Assembly (NCBI GenBank): GCA_013398275.1
Contig: VZSE01010057.1
Span: 693,183-757,182, forward strand
Reading direction: 5' to 3'
Source: Promerops cafer
Taxonomy: Eukaryota > Chordata > Aves > Passeriformes > Nectariniidae
DNA length: 64,000 bases
The position numbers and the translations under genes were made by a program. This document shows positions 21,926 through 35,273 of the stretch, piece by piece; positions within the stretch are counted from its first letter, which is position 1, and each line of letters opens with the position of its first letter. Below the pieces are notes generated by a model, which saw only the letters and a program-made list of their open reading frames with translations, was not told the origin of the DNA and made no database searches.

Positions 21926-23142
21926 GAAAGGATGGGGACCCCACTAAGCCACTGCTGGCACCAGCTCCAAGGGCTTAAAAGGGACAGGTCCCAACAGGCT
22001 GGCCCCACTCAGGGTGGTCCTGTGGGGCCAGGGAAGCGGAGCAGAGCTGGGAGAGCCGCATGGGCACCCCCAGGCCGGCCGTGCCAGCCCCGACTGGGCT
22101 GTCTGGGGTGTGGGAGAGTCCAGGCACCACATTCTCCCACGGAGGATGTTCCAGCTCTGGTCTCCTCCCTGCACACGAGCCTCCTGCTCTTCCTGAAAGC
22201 ATCGGGCCCTCTCCCCCAGCCACCAGCCCTTGCCATCCTGCCAGTGTTCAGTTTTCCCAGGCCTGGCCCCTGCTCAAGAGTTCCTGTGTCTTGCCCAGAC
22301 GCAGTTTCTCCACATCTGGATCATCAGCTTTACCTTTGTGCGGGTGTTGCTGGGTGGCTGCAGAGACCTTGGTGACAGGGCCACAGTGTGGGAGACCTGC
22401 AGGAGCCACAGTCCTTCTGGGGATGGTCCTGGTTCATTCCCAGAGCAGCAGGATGAAGATCCATTTTATTGGACTTAACCATGGGTGAGATGACTCAGCA
22501 AGAGAACATGCAGCCTGTGGGTCCCAGCCATGCCCAAAGCACCTGCAGTGCTGCAGAGCAGCCCTAAACATGCCCAGGGCTCACCCCAAGCCCTTGCTAA
22601 GACAGGGCAAAGCAGCAAACCCGGGCCAGGATGATGAGCCAGGCCATGCTGTGTACTGCAGCCATGCTCCAGCTCTGGTCATTCAGGTACATGGCTCATG
22701 TCTGGGAGCAGCACATGAACGGTTAAATGTGTCCAGTGGTCTCTGGAATGAGCACTGGAAAGAGGAAAGAGCAGCAGCCATCTCTCCCCCACCCTGGTAC
22801 TCTCCCAGCAAGTACCTACCAAAAAACCCTCCTGGAACTTCCCAGCTCCTCTGCACCGAAGCCCATACCTGTCCCCAAGCCACGTGCTCATCCCTGCAGC
22901 CACAGTCCGTCCTCCTGCCACACAGCCTGATGCTGGGGACCAAGCAGGGACATCCTCAGGACACAGCTCCAAGCCAGGGGATGGCTGCTACCTTGATTCA
23001 GGGAGTAAATATGGGTTGTGGTCACTGGTTCCCAGCAGTGGCTGGGATGCTGGGAGCGGAGGCTTAGTAGCAGATGTAGAGGTGAGAAACTCGTGGTGGG
23101 GCAAGAAGGGGGAGGAGAAGAGCCTGGAGTGCCAATTAAGGA

Positions 23143-23156
23143 TCACCAGGGGGCTG
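23143..23156 (+). promoter_or_regulatory. CTCF-like motif
   Basis: TCACCAGGGGGCTG fits the CTCF core CCASYAGRKGGCRS at all but the first and the R positions. It points toward higher coordinates, away from the SLC2A gene. Confidence 0.4.
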
Positions 23157-25851
23157 GGTTAATTGGAGACACTCCTGTGACCTGACCCAGTGATAGTGGC
23201 ACAGACAGACAAGGGCTGGTGAGAAACAGCCACTGCTCTGAGCTGCAAGGGAGCTTGTCTCCACATTTTACAGGCATTCCTCCCCTGCCTCTATGCAGGG
23301 TATCCCTGGCTAAAATATTCCCCGTGGCTGGGAAAGTGGCTGTGAGCCATAAAGGACCCTGATCCCCACCCATCGCCACTCCCAGAGCTCCTGTCCCACT
23401 CTTACCTCGCTGCTGCCACAGACTCTAGATACAGCACTGGGGCTGTCCCTGTCCCAGCACTCCATGTCATGGGATACTCATGCATCTCCTTTCCTCAAGG
23501 CATCTGACCCAGTGCCTGAGGCACACAAAGAAACCCCTGAGAACCGGGAGAGGCAGAACAGCACACATCCTGCACAGAGTGATGGCATTTGCTGAGGCCA
23601 GGAGGATGGAGAAGCAGTTGGGACACCTGAGGGCTTCCCCTGAGCTGACAGCTCCCCACTGGGAGGTCTGTCCCCTTTTTCAAGACCAGATAGAAATCCC
23701 TTGGAAAGGATGTGGTCCCAGTGCTGGTTCTCAGGGTTTGCCCAGCACCATCTAGTCAAACTAGATAAATTCCACAAGGAAGCAATAAGCAGCTCGTGCA
23801 AAGGCAAAAAGATGCATTGCTTAGCAGTCACTGACCCCCTTCCTGTGCTGGAGGAGAGGGAACTCGGCAGCACAGGCCGGGTAGGCAGAGCTGCTCACAG
23901 ACACTGGCGCCGCTTCGAAGGTCAGAGCAGTTTGCCAGGGCTGCCCTTTCGGAGTTGACACTGCAGAAGCAGAGATGGTCTGGCAGCTTCCCCGCTTTAC
24001 TGCCCCTTGGAGGAGAAGCCTTCCTTGATCTGCCTTTGTAAATGCCAGCAGGGTGCTTGGTGCTTGGGGCATGGGACACGGAGTTTTGGATACATCAGCT
24101 GTGCGATGTTAACCAGGGGCTTGAGTTTCTTCAAACCACAGTGGCTTCCAGAAGAAGTCAGTGCTGTCCTCAGTGAAAGCACTGCTCAGGCTGCTGTCTC
24201 TGCCTTGTTGCACTGGAAAGCCCATCAGACTGTTCTCCACCTGCAGGCAGGCTATTTACCTGTACAGGTGAGACCTTTCCAGCCCAAGTTTCCCTGGTCA
24301 TATTCCTTATCCAACTTCAGTGGTCCCCAGCCAATCAGCCCCACAGCTCAGCAACCTCTCTGCTGGTTTGGAGGTTTCTAGCTGCTCCTACCAACCAGCT
24401 AGGTGCATGTCAGCAAATAATTTTGGAGAGAAAGCTCAGGATAGGAAAGGAATATGGATGTGAAACAAAGAGTATCTCTTTTGGGGATATAATGTGATAT
24501 GAATGTGTGTCTGAGCTCTTTTAGGGTAAAGGAAAGTGGCTGGTACTCACAGACATGCACTGCTGGGCATGGATCAGCTGGCAAAGGGGTCAGGCTGAGA
24601 TCTCTGATGGCTGCAGCCCACTGCATGGGAGAGTGCAAGCAGCAGCTTTGTTTTCCTCTCTTACCTTCTCCTCCAGCAGCCCTTGCTGGGACAGGGTCAT
24701 GGGCAGTGTGTATGTGCTGGCTGCGGAGCCACTCAAGCACTTGGAAAAGCAGAGCTATCCAGAGCTCTCAAGACCAGGAGTGGCATCTTATTTCCACAAA
24801 ACATTGAATCATTTCTACATCCTGGGCACTGATGTGTGCCATTGCACAGGAAGCTGTGCCACACACTGCCTTGGAACAAAAGGGGCCAGGACACCGCTGG
24901 AGCCAGGCACAGCCCTTACTCCAAGGACAGACAGACAGCTCACCCACAGAAATCCATGGCAGCATTACAGCATGTCTGTCTGCTCAGGGCCTTTTGTTTC
25001 CTTGGCCACGCTGCCTCCTCTCCTGAGAGCTCATCATCCTCTTCAAACCACCAACTGCTAAACTCATCTTAAACAGTTATTGTAAGAATTACATTCTTTC
25101 TAGCCTAGCTAATCTAAACTGGCCAATTTCCCCTTTCCAAAAAGTACCTTACTATACTCTTGAAAGCATGTATATAAGACAATAAAAAACCACCAAACAA
25201 GAGAGGATTTCATTTTAAAGCTGTAGGTTGATCAAACGCTGTTAATTTGAAGCTGTGGCAAACATTACTTTCCTCCTTCATCTGAAGTGGAAATAAGGCA
25301 CATTTTTAAACAGAAAGGGTAATTAACCACTGAATCTATTTAAGATAAGCTGTTCATTCTTTTCCAGTGGAAATTTACAATTGAGATTGCTTTTCTTTCT
25401 CGAAGACTCTCTTTACTACTTGAGTTTTTGGATTCCAGTCCAGGTTTCCTGGGAGAAGTTTTCCAGCTCATGCCCTGCAGCACAGCACTGTCCTAGTCCT
25501 AGAATTATGGAATAAAGACCCTGATTCTCATCTTTAAACATCAAGGAGAAGAAGGGGAAGGACTGTCTTAAGGAACATCTAGAAATAACCCACAAGGAGA
25601 ACCTGTTTCTCATGGGAGCAAACAACACCATGTGTGTTGTTTGGGTACACACAGACAACTGGGACTGTGGGTATGGAAGGGGTCTCATTTGTGTGTGCTG
25701 GCACTCACAAATGTTGTTAAAATCAAGCTGCATTCTGTGTTACAGACCAATCCAAAACAATGGATGAAGCCTGTCACTGCAACTCCTCTTCCAAATCTAT
25801 TACTGGATGGGAGGAAATAGCAGAGAGGGAACAGAAAAGGTTAAAGTGCTG

Positions 25852-25942
25852 TAAATATATATATTCTACATATTATATATAAATATGTATGTAAAATATT
25901 TATCGTATATGTATGCACACAAACCACACACACATACATATG
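25852..25942. repeat. AT/CA low-complexity tract
   Basis: Runs of TATA-type dinucleotides pass into CACACA and ACATACAT. This is microsatellite-like, imperfect sequence with no further structure seen. Confidence 0.7.
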
Positions 25943-28725
25943 AACACCAAAGCCTTGCCAAATAAAGCACAGGGCTGCTGGGAACCCTGTCACAAGGAGA
26001 GATGGATATTGGAAGTGACAAGAATCCTGCTGCCAGCACTTCAGAAAAGCAGGAGCCTTCACAATCTCCAGTCCCCCACTGGCTCCCAAGAATGGAGCCA
26101 GCAGGGAGAGAGATGTCGGGAGAGCAGGGGTTTGTTTGTTTTCTGACTACCCCTGGATTCAGGATCTTAAAACTGCGGTGGCCTTTGTTTTAAAAGGGGT
26201 TGTTAAGTAAAATGGAAAGATCCAAGGCTGCTATCTGAGGAGCAATTTTAAGAGGAAGGTATTCTGAGGGCAAGGGTGCTTGCATTCTGATTTGGGTGAG
26301 TGGTAAGCATGGCAGCATCCCCAGCCATGGAACTGTGTGGCGGTGCTGCGATATGTCAATTACTCACTCATTATTGAACAGCTGGATTCTGATTAGCTTA
26401 TAAAACAAATTTGTGCTTCTCCTACCAGGATCTTGCAACAGTACCCAGAAAAACACAAAGTCTTTATAGGTTTCCCCCCACACTTTTTTAACAGGCAGGA
26501 TGGCTCCAACTCTTCTCTATCAGTCACATCCACTCTCTGGCTCACAGGGCAGACTCATCTGCCCCAGCCAGAGGCCATTAACTGTGAATGGAGAGAGTGT
26601 TAATTAAAAAGTATGCTGTAGTTTTAGGAATAAGTGTTTTTTTTTTCTGACTGCCAGGGCAGCCTTTCATGCTGCATTTGTCCATGAGCAGCAGCTCTGA
26701 GGTGGGACTGGCTACTGCGGACTCTGTGTGTCCTGTGAAGCTGCATCCACCTCAGGCTCAGGGCAAAGCTGTCCACCTTTTGTCCTCAGCACTTCCAGGT
26801 GTTCACACTGCAGATGTTCTGTACAGTACACGTGTAGCAGAAGTGTGACACACACATGGGGCTTGAGGAAGATACAGGATTGGTACTTTGACAGTGTCTT
26901 TTCCCCCAAAAGGAAAACAGGAGAGATTCACAGCTTAATCTTTGTATTTAAGTTATTTTCTGAACAGTTAAAAAAAAAAAACAAACCACACTGTTACCAT
27001 GATCCTAGCTCAAGTGAACATTAGTACATTAACTACACATCACCGTAACATAATCACAAAATTCAAAGCACTCATTACTTAAGAATCCAGATAACAAATA
27101 TAGCAGAGTAACAAACAGAAAACTCTGGAGAAACCATGTTCTTTCTCACCTCTCCCACTTCCACAGCCACCCCAGCCCGAGCAGGCTGGAGTGATGCAGC
27201 ACAGGCTGGCCTAGCAGGCATGCAGCTCTCCTAAACGCAGTGATGGAAAACGACGGGAAGAAATGGGACAATACACTTTGCTGAGGTCCACACTATTGTT
27301 CTGCCATGCTAAAACTGGGGCTAGGCTAAGCCCTGCAGTGCCTCGCATGATAAAGACACAGTAGCCAAAGCAAAGTTTTACACTCAAAAGCAGCTCCAGA
27401 TTTTCACACTGAATTGCCCAAAAATTTTCATAGGTAGCTCCTTGTAAAAGCCACTGCAAACAGCCCACTGGCCTGCCTCCTGCATGTGGAGTTTTGCTCA
27501 GATGTAAACCAGTGCTCCAGTGCCAGGTTAAAACACTTTGCCTGTGAAGGCAAAAGACTGTTCATCGTGCAGGTACAAGCACAGCTGCTCTGTGATGAAG
27601 ACTTGTATTTCATGCTGATTTTCTGGCCACAGCTGCACTGGGCTCCTGCTTGAGCAGAAATCAAGATATCTCTTAGGGTGATAGGCTATTAAAAAAGGGA
27701 GTTATTTAGGAGTTTTGTATAGTATCTAAAGGGCTTGCTGCACACCCATGTACATCAGAATCCCTCTGATTTTGAGAGTATCATCTTAACATCCCTAAGG
27801 ATCAACCAGTGTTGCCAACTCCCATGGGTCATCTGCTGAACAAGGTATGTGGAAGCCCAGCAATCTTTGGGAACAAGCACAAAGTCATGGGAAGACTTTT
27901 CTGACCAGTCAAAGGATGATCTATTCTGGCACTGTGCCAAGGCTCCCCCTGGGGATTTGCTTTGGGGATTTTGCCCAGTAGTTTGGCTGCACCTCATCTT
28001 TTTAAAAAATGAGGCAAGGGGGGAATGGAGGGGAAGCCAAGTGCTCAGTCTCAGCAGGCAGCCATTCCTCTCAACCCACACTGGGATTTTGGAGAAGGAA
28101 CACACCCAAGGGACCTGCTGCTCCTGTCTCTGAATTAAAAGTGGGGGCAGAAAGACTGTAACCTCCTCATGCCAATCACTCTGGTAGGTATTTTCCAGCA
28201 GGATAGAGGAATTTCAGACAGAGACCTCCTTTGAGGACAGCTGGGTCACTTGCTGTTTCCCCCCTCCTTCTGGGAAGCTGCTGCTTATCACTTTGGGGGG
28301 AACAGTAGGGCAAAGCTCAGCATGTCAAATGCATCATGCATGCCACTTGGAGACCCTGGCAAAGCTCATTCTTCTCTTGGCAAGCACAGTTTAGACCATC
28401 CCTTTCTCCTTATGTCTCCACTGCATCCTAAAAGGGGAATTAGCTGACAAGTTCCACAGTTGGAGGCCTTACTTGATCACCTCCTGATGACTTCTGATCA
28501 CGGAAAACCTCCATTTTTCCCAGCCAACTGCACAAGCTATAAGATCAATTTTCAGCACCGTCCCCACTTCTGTAGAGATCTATCTCCATCCCCACATATG
28601 CCTAGTTTTCAACCACTTGGGTCATCTCCTTTTCCTCCCACAGTTAAGAGCAAGCCTGCAGTAGGAAGCCTGGATGTTCCTTCTTGCTCCCTTCTCTAGC
28701 AGAGGAGAGCCGCTAGTATTTGTGA

Positions 28726-31700
28726 TTTATTAAATGCAAATATTGCCCTTTCCCAGTGAATTAAGGAATAATAAGCCACAAAAGGCAGATCTAAAATACT
28801 GTTAAAGGAAGCTAATGAAGTTAGACAAGAGCCCAACCTAGAGAGATGCTTCCCATTGGAGCCGTGATGCCAAGAAACTCAGAACCAAGCCTGGAGCTCT
28901 GCTCAGACTGAGGAAGGGACATGTGGAAGGGGCAGATACACATACCTGGGAGTGGAGAAAAGTGCATGATACTCTCCAGCTTTTTCAGTGTTCAAAAAAA
29001 AAAAATTAAGAAAAAGAAAAAAGGATCCTTTGGAGCAGGAGGTGGGTAGGTAGAGCATGGTGGTCCAAGTCAGCTTCCAGTTTAGAAACAAGTGTAAAGC
29101 ATCTCAATGTTTCTGATGATCACAGACTTCTCAACTTGTCACCTGAATCCTTCCGTTCCAACAGTGGATGTGTCTGTCCTTGAATGTTAACAGGGAGCAG
29201 AGGGAGCTGCTCCAGAGGAGACATCTGTAGAAGTTATCTCACTGCAAACTCCTTCATGCCATTTTCTATTTGCATATTTGAAAGCATGCTGTGTTCCTCT
29301 GAGGACGAGAAATATTTGCAGCAAAACTGTGCCCTATTGCAAAGGAGTCACACGCAGGAGATGGTGCGGCCACAACAGATTGTCCCACACCTCCAGTACT
29401 TTCCATCCCATAATCCAAGGTGGAAGGCTAGCATGAGCTTCTTACTTGTGGGAGAAGTGATGATCTCTAAGCAGCAGAGGTATTTCATTTCAAAGCAATG
29501 TGCAACACTTAAAGCCCACAGACACTTCCAGCCCTTTTTTATCTCCTTTCAGCAGGCATGTTCTAGTTATTTTCATTATAAACTCTGCAATTACTCCAAT
29601 CTGGTTGAGGGATTATCCATCCTGTTCATGCTGAAACCTCTCTCTCACATGCAGTCTTGCACACTCACACACACATGCACACATGTCCTAAGGGAAGGGA
29701 AGGGAGTTTGAAAAAGCCACTTTCTTCTGACATTGGGAGATCTACTTACCAAATTGCTCCTCCCTGGGTGCACAATAAACACCACTAAATGTCAAGCTGT
29801 GGCAGTTTCAAGTTCAAGTTAGATCAGTTAACTTCAGTTTCCTTCTTAGCTATCAGAAAATTTGTACAACTCGGGGAGTGGGGTAGGAATCCTCACCCTT
29901 CTGCAGTCCTGTCTGAAGTACCTACACACAGTCCCTTCCTGAGGGTACACACCTTTCTTACCACGTGCCAAAAATGGATTCCAGCAGTTGCTTGCTAAAT
30001 GTACCTTAAAGAGCTCTATATAGCAGAGTACAAAGTATGGTACCACTTGAAGACCCAACAGAATAGCAGCATAGAGCAGCAGGGCTATGACAACCAAGGA
30101 CAATTTGCAGTGGTGGTGTCTCTTTTGTTTGCCAGCCAGTCTGCCAGTACTCCCAAATTCTCTCAACCAGCAAAAATACAACACATCCTTGTAGGTGTTG
30201 GCCACAGAGATGTAATTAAAATATTAGGAAGTTCTGCAGCCTTCAGCAGCTGGAGTAACAGTTCATTGTTTTCTACAGTAACAGAAATGGAAAAGACAGA
30301 GGATGACCAAAGTGAGGAAAATAATTATTAAATCTTCACCCAAGGTCATATAAACCTCTGCTGATATGCAGCCATGCTGCAGACATTGTAATACCTGAAC
30401 TTAGAGGGACAGTGTTAAAATAGTATTAAGACTCAGAACTTGAATTCAATGAAGTTTGGGATGTGAACTTTGATCCTCTCTGCTCCCTTGCCACTTTGGC
30501 TTTGGGACTGCAGTATTCATGATATGTAGAGCTGCCTGAAAGCCAAAACAGCCTTCCTGAACTTAAAATTCGTTTTGGATAAACATTGTGACTCAGAACT
30601 TATTTATGACTCTGCAGAGGTAAGTCACTCTGTCACTGTGACCTGAACAGAGTTGTTAACCTGTTTGACTCTTTTACAGTAATAGTTCAAACAGAAAAAA
30701 AGAGTGTCATCACATGCTCTGAGATGCTTGACACTGCTGCCCACACGCTTCAGGAATTGCACTAGGTACTCCCCAAGAACCAGCTTTGCCCTCCTACCTA
30801 ACTCCACTGCCTTCTTGTCTGTCTTAGCTGTCACCTAAATTATTCAAGCCCTCTGGACTGCTCTTTGAGGACTCTCAGGCCAGCTCCTTGCTAGATTTCC
30901 CTGGCGGAGAAAGTGCATCCCAAGCAATTACAAACAATGCAACAGCTTCCCCAGCAAAGTGAAGTTGATGAGAAAAGCTTATAAAAAAATCCCATCTGCC
31001 AAGTTCAGAGGGTGTTAACAAAGCCAGTTTAAACCCCTCCAGCCCAGAGAAAAAGGACCTCAATTTCCTACTGTGGATTGGAGCAACTCCCCACTAAAGC
31101 AGTGGAGATTTTTCCAGACGCACAGAAGAAGATCTGGGCCTAAACCTGGAATGGCCAGGGACTGATTTACAGAGTAATTTCTGATCTAAATGCAGGCCAG
31201 CTGCAATTCATTCCAGCTCTATGAAGAGAGCTGTTTACCCCCAGACCTTTGTCTAGTTTAGAGACATGCAGAATTGTTTCTCATGTACCTACTCTTTGGG
31301 GCTATTTTTGTCTTCTAAACAATGACAATTTGCAGAAGTCTTAGCCAGCAAGCAAAGACCCATCTCAGCTATCAGCAAAAGGACTAATCAGTCTGTGTCC
31401 CTGAACTGCAATGCAGTACATAGGTTACAGAGGCAGACCAAAAACTCCTCAAGCCCTTCTAGCAAAGCCAGTCCCAGAAATGCTGCAGAACTGGCCTGGA
31501 GTCATTGCTAAATGCAATGATTGTCCTCATGGCCACACTCATTTTACTCAACCACCATCTCCAGGGTGTGCATTTGCTCATTCAAGTGAGGCAAAGTCTT
31601 ATTGTCATGGCCAGAATGTTTGTGTAGTGTGTCCACTCTGGGGTGGCTCTTGAGAGCTCCACTAAGTTTTTAACAGCTCCCTCTTCTAGTACCCACTACA

Positions 31701-33751
31701 GCCTCTCTGAGGGAGAAGGAATGGAAAGATAGGAGCAATGTCCAGCTTTCCTTCTCAGCCCAGCCTCAAACTTTCTCCAATTTACAGAATGATTCATAAG
31801 CCATCAGCAACATACTGTCTTCAGGGAGAACAGCAGTAGGAAGATGGTACAGACAATCCCTTTGGTAGTGAAATACTGTCCTGGGCCAACAGTTCACCTG
31901 GGGTGGGGGTGGACAGGATCTCAGCCCCAGTCCATCATGCTTGGGACTTTGGCAGGAGAGAGTTTAACTTTTAACTGACTAGCATTCCCCAGCCAAGCAG
32001 ATGTTAAGGGGAGACTACAATATACATCCAGCTTCCAAAGGGTTAGCATAGCAGGCAGGAGAGGAAGGAGATGGATTTGGCTCATAATAGTCAAATTTCA
32101 AGGGTCCTCTCTCCACAAAAAATAAATCTGCAGTCAGAACAGCCAAAAGCCGCAGGGAAGCTGGGGTTGGGGGGATGATGGTCTGGCTCTTATAAGCGTT
32201 TCTGCTGCTCTTCAGAGCTGAATGCTTTTTCAAAGGCCTAGCAATGGATATTGATTTCAGCCTGAGAGTAGCAGCCTCCTCCCCACCCACCCTCCCACCC
32301 ACCCTGAAGTGACTCTCAGCAGGATGCACTGTGGCTGTAAGTCTTCTGCTTAACAGCAAAGCAACACATTCTGGCGACATCTTAAATATATTCATAGGAC
32401 ATCGGTGACTGGGCTTGGAGGGGAACCAAATGGGGTAAAGGGAAGAGTGAACATGAAGAGAGGAATGAGGGAAGAAAGGGATGGGAAGGTTTAAAAATGT
32501 TAACTGTTCATGAAAGATAAAAGTCATCTTCTGATATAGCAGCACTTTAGCAGTCAGCCGCGCTGAGTAGACCCTGTCTGAGATCAACCGCATGCCAACT
32601 TTGTTCCAGAAACAAGTCTGAGAGCCTCTCTTCAGCAAGTATTGGTTACGTGGATAGTTCTTTTGTCCTGGCATTTAAATACTGCAGCTTAAATGAGTCC
32701 TGGGAACAAAAAACAGAACAAACCAAACAAACCCCATTCATACTAAGCCTTTTAATGATTTAAGATAACATCTGATTGACCAGAATGTTTGAGAAAATCA
32801 AGATCTGACAGGTCCAGAGCATCACTGTACAGTTACCAAAAGGATACAGGATGTGCCCCATGACAGAGCACTTTCATGGGAAAATGTCACTGTGGACACC
32901 CCTTTGCAGAAGCCTGTCAGCTCTTCTGCCATTCTTCTCTCTTATGTTTACTGCTATTAACAGTAATTGTGCATGTACCCACCCACACAGGCAATCATGT
33001 TATCCCACTTCACTCATATGCATCAAATTCACTCTACAGCTGACCCCAACATATGAAACGTTTTGTCCTCCCCACACTGTGCTGGCCAAGACAAAAGGTG
33101 ATGAGCAAACCAACCAGGCTCTGATATGAATAATTTAACATCCATGCTGTGCAAGAGAGAACAAGGGCTAGGCCCTATCAATAAATTATTTTGCACATTG
33201 ATGCATCTCGATTTAGTTTGCCTGGGCTTGTACTTGTGCCTTAGTGTCTCCTCCCCTTGCCAAACTGTAATCTTGAATCAGCCTGCTGCAGAGTGAGGAG
33301 AATGGTCATCACTTCAGAGGGAGGTTCTTGGCAAAATCCTCCTGCCTGGTGACAAGTGCCCAGGGTCAGGCCATCTGCATCCTCTTGTTAGGCAGCAGCT
33401 GCTCTACTCACTCTGCAGAAACCCTTCTTCCTTCTGGACAGCAGTATAACTGATTTAATTAGTGATGATGATGGACAGAGGAGGAGGAGTTCTTCAGGGG
33501 GAGTCATAGGCACCACATGTCACAAATCCTAAAATAAAGTCCCTATTCTAAGCTACCAGAACCATTCCTGTCCTTTTATAGGACATTGTAATTACTGTAA
33601 AACCAAGATGACAAATACTGATAGACCCAGCCAGTTATTCAAGCAGCAGGCTCACACTACACCCAGTGTCACCTTTGAGCCTCACCTTATTTTTAAAAGT
33701 TTTTTATTTTTTTTTTTACCTGTGCGAGTGTGAGGTACAGTGTAGTGTTAT
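28726..33751 (-). other. BTRC: Probable 3' UTR of BTRC
   Basis: The region directly follows the BTRC stop codon on the minus strand. Human BTRC has a 3' UTR of several kilobases, so a long one is expected. Candidate minus-strand signals are AATAAA at 28726-28731 (giving about 5 kb) and earlier ATTAAA copies near 33454 and 32752. An AATAAA only about 45 nt past the stop, in a T-rich run near 33706, seems too close to be the main site. The lower boundary is a guess. No exon of another gene was recognised inside. Confidence 0.4.
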
Positions 33752-35219
33752 TTATCTGGAGATGTAGGTGTATGTTCTGGACGGGGAACGAGTGGATTCT
33801 GCCTGGGCAGCTGGGTCATTCAGAAAATCCCAGATGAGGATGGTGTCATCATGTGAGCTGCTGACGATCTGGAACTCATCAAACTGAAGTCGAAAGACTC
33901 TTCCAGAATGCTCCTGAAATGCCAGTGGGAGACACAGAATGTTACTTTGCAAACTAGCTGGCACCTGGGATGGAGCGGGGAAGATGAACTTGGGCTTGAT
34001 TTTAGTGTTATATTAATTTGTCAATAAACCCCACATGACACACTGTGCATCACCATCACAAAGCATAAATCAAACCCTCTCTAAAGGAAAAGGGTTTGCC
34101 ATATCTGAATACTTGACTTGCAGGAAGTTTACATTACAGCTGTCCCACTACTCCTTAAATCCCAATATCAGAAACACACTGTGCAGAGCAAACCAAACTC
34201 CCTCCCCACATAATTCCATCTGGTGAGGGTGACATGTGCACTGTCTTCCTCATTCCATGGCAAAACTCCTTCCTGAAATTACAGCATTCCCAGGTACAGT
34301 AGGTTACAGGGCAAGAGATGAGAACTTTGCATTCAAGACTTGGCAACATTGCCACTGCTGAAGAGGGAACACCCTAACACTGGAGGACACTAAGGAGCCT
34401 GTTGTAAAGTCCAGTGACACAGCAGTAATTCCTCCTAAGCAGTTCTAAAAATATGATCTAGAAAGGGCATTCTTTATAGGCAGTTTGCATTCTGCTCCGA
34501 GGCTGAGTGGAAATGGCATGACAATTTGGCAGGAGTTCAGACCATAATTAACAGGAGGCAATGGCAAGATCCTGGATATCACAGAGCAAATCCACTCTGC
34601 TTTCCTGTGTGTGCTGGCTATGTTCTCTTGATGCTCATGGCACTCCAAGAGCAGTGCCTCCTCCTTGGTCATCAGGGAACAGAAACTGTGCAGCAATGGT
34701 GAGCCTTATCTCTTCCATGAACACACTGGAAGTGCTCACACATTGTCACGGGCTTCTGAGGGTCAGGAAAAAAACATGTCTTAAAATACTTTAATACTGA
34801 AACTACAGGTTTCTCAAACATTTAGGCAAAAGAGAATTGCTAGTTACTAAAGGGGAAGTCTTTGTCTTATAGCACAAGACTACAAAAATACAGCTCAGTT
34901 TACAAAGAACAACAGCTGCTTAGAAGTGAATTTCTGAATCTTTAAATCAAAATGATCTAAAAATAAAGGCACATGTAAGCCAGATTCTAAGATAAATTTT
35001 TTAGAATTTCTAATCAATGGAACATTTTTGATCTTCTACCTGTAACTTGAGTTTGTCTTATAAATACCTTGTGAGTTTCTATCTTCCCACCTATTCTTAA
35101 GCAAAGTCTCTTTCCAGATTTTGTGTTATAGCAGTAAAGAAGTTCTTCCAAAAAGTATCATTACAACAGTCAGATCCACTGATGGATTATTCACAGAGAT
35201 TGGGGGGGAGGGAGGGAGG

Positions 35220-35273
<54 letters not shown>

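Larger units (their letters stand above)
21931..28725. other. Intergenic region between SLC2A and BTRC 3' end
   Basis: No supported exon on either strand. In particular nothing resembles POLL (DNA polymerase lambda), which lies tail to tail with BTRC in mammals. Composition changes from GC-rich to AT-rich at about 24-25 kb. A CTCF-like match sits at 23143-23156. Segments at about 26340-26420 (ATATGTCAATTACTC, CTGATTAGC) and about 26575-26640 (GTTAATTAAAAAG) have enhancer-like texture but little else to support them. Confidence 0.45.
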
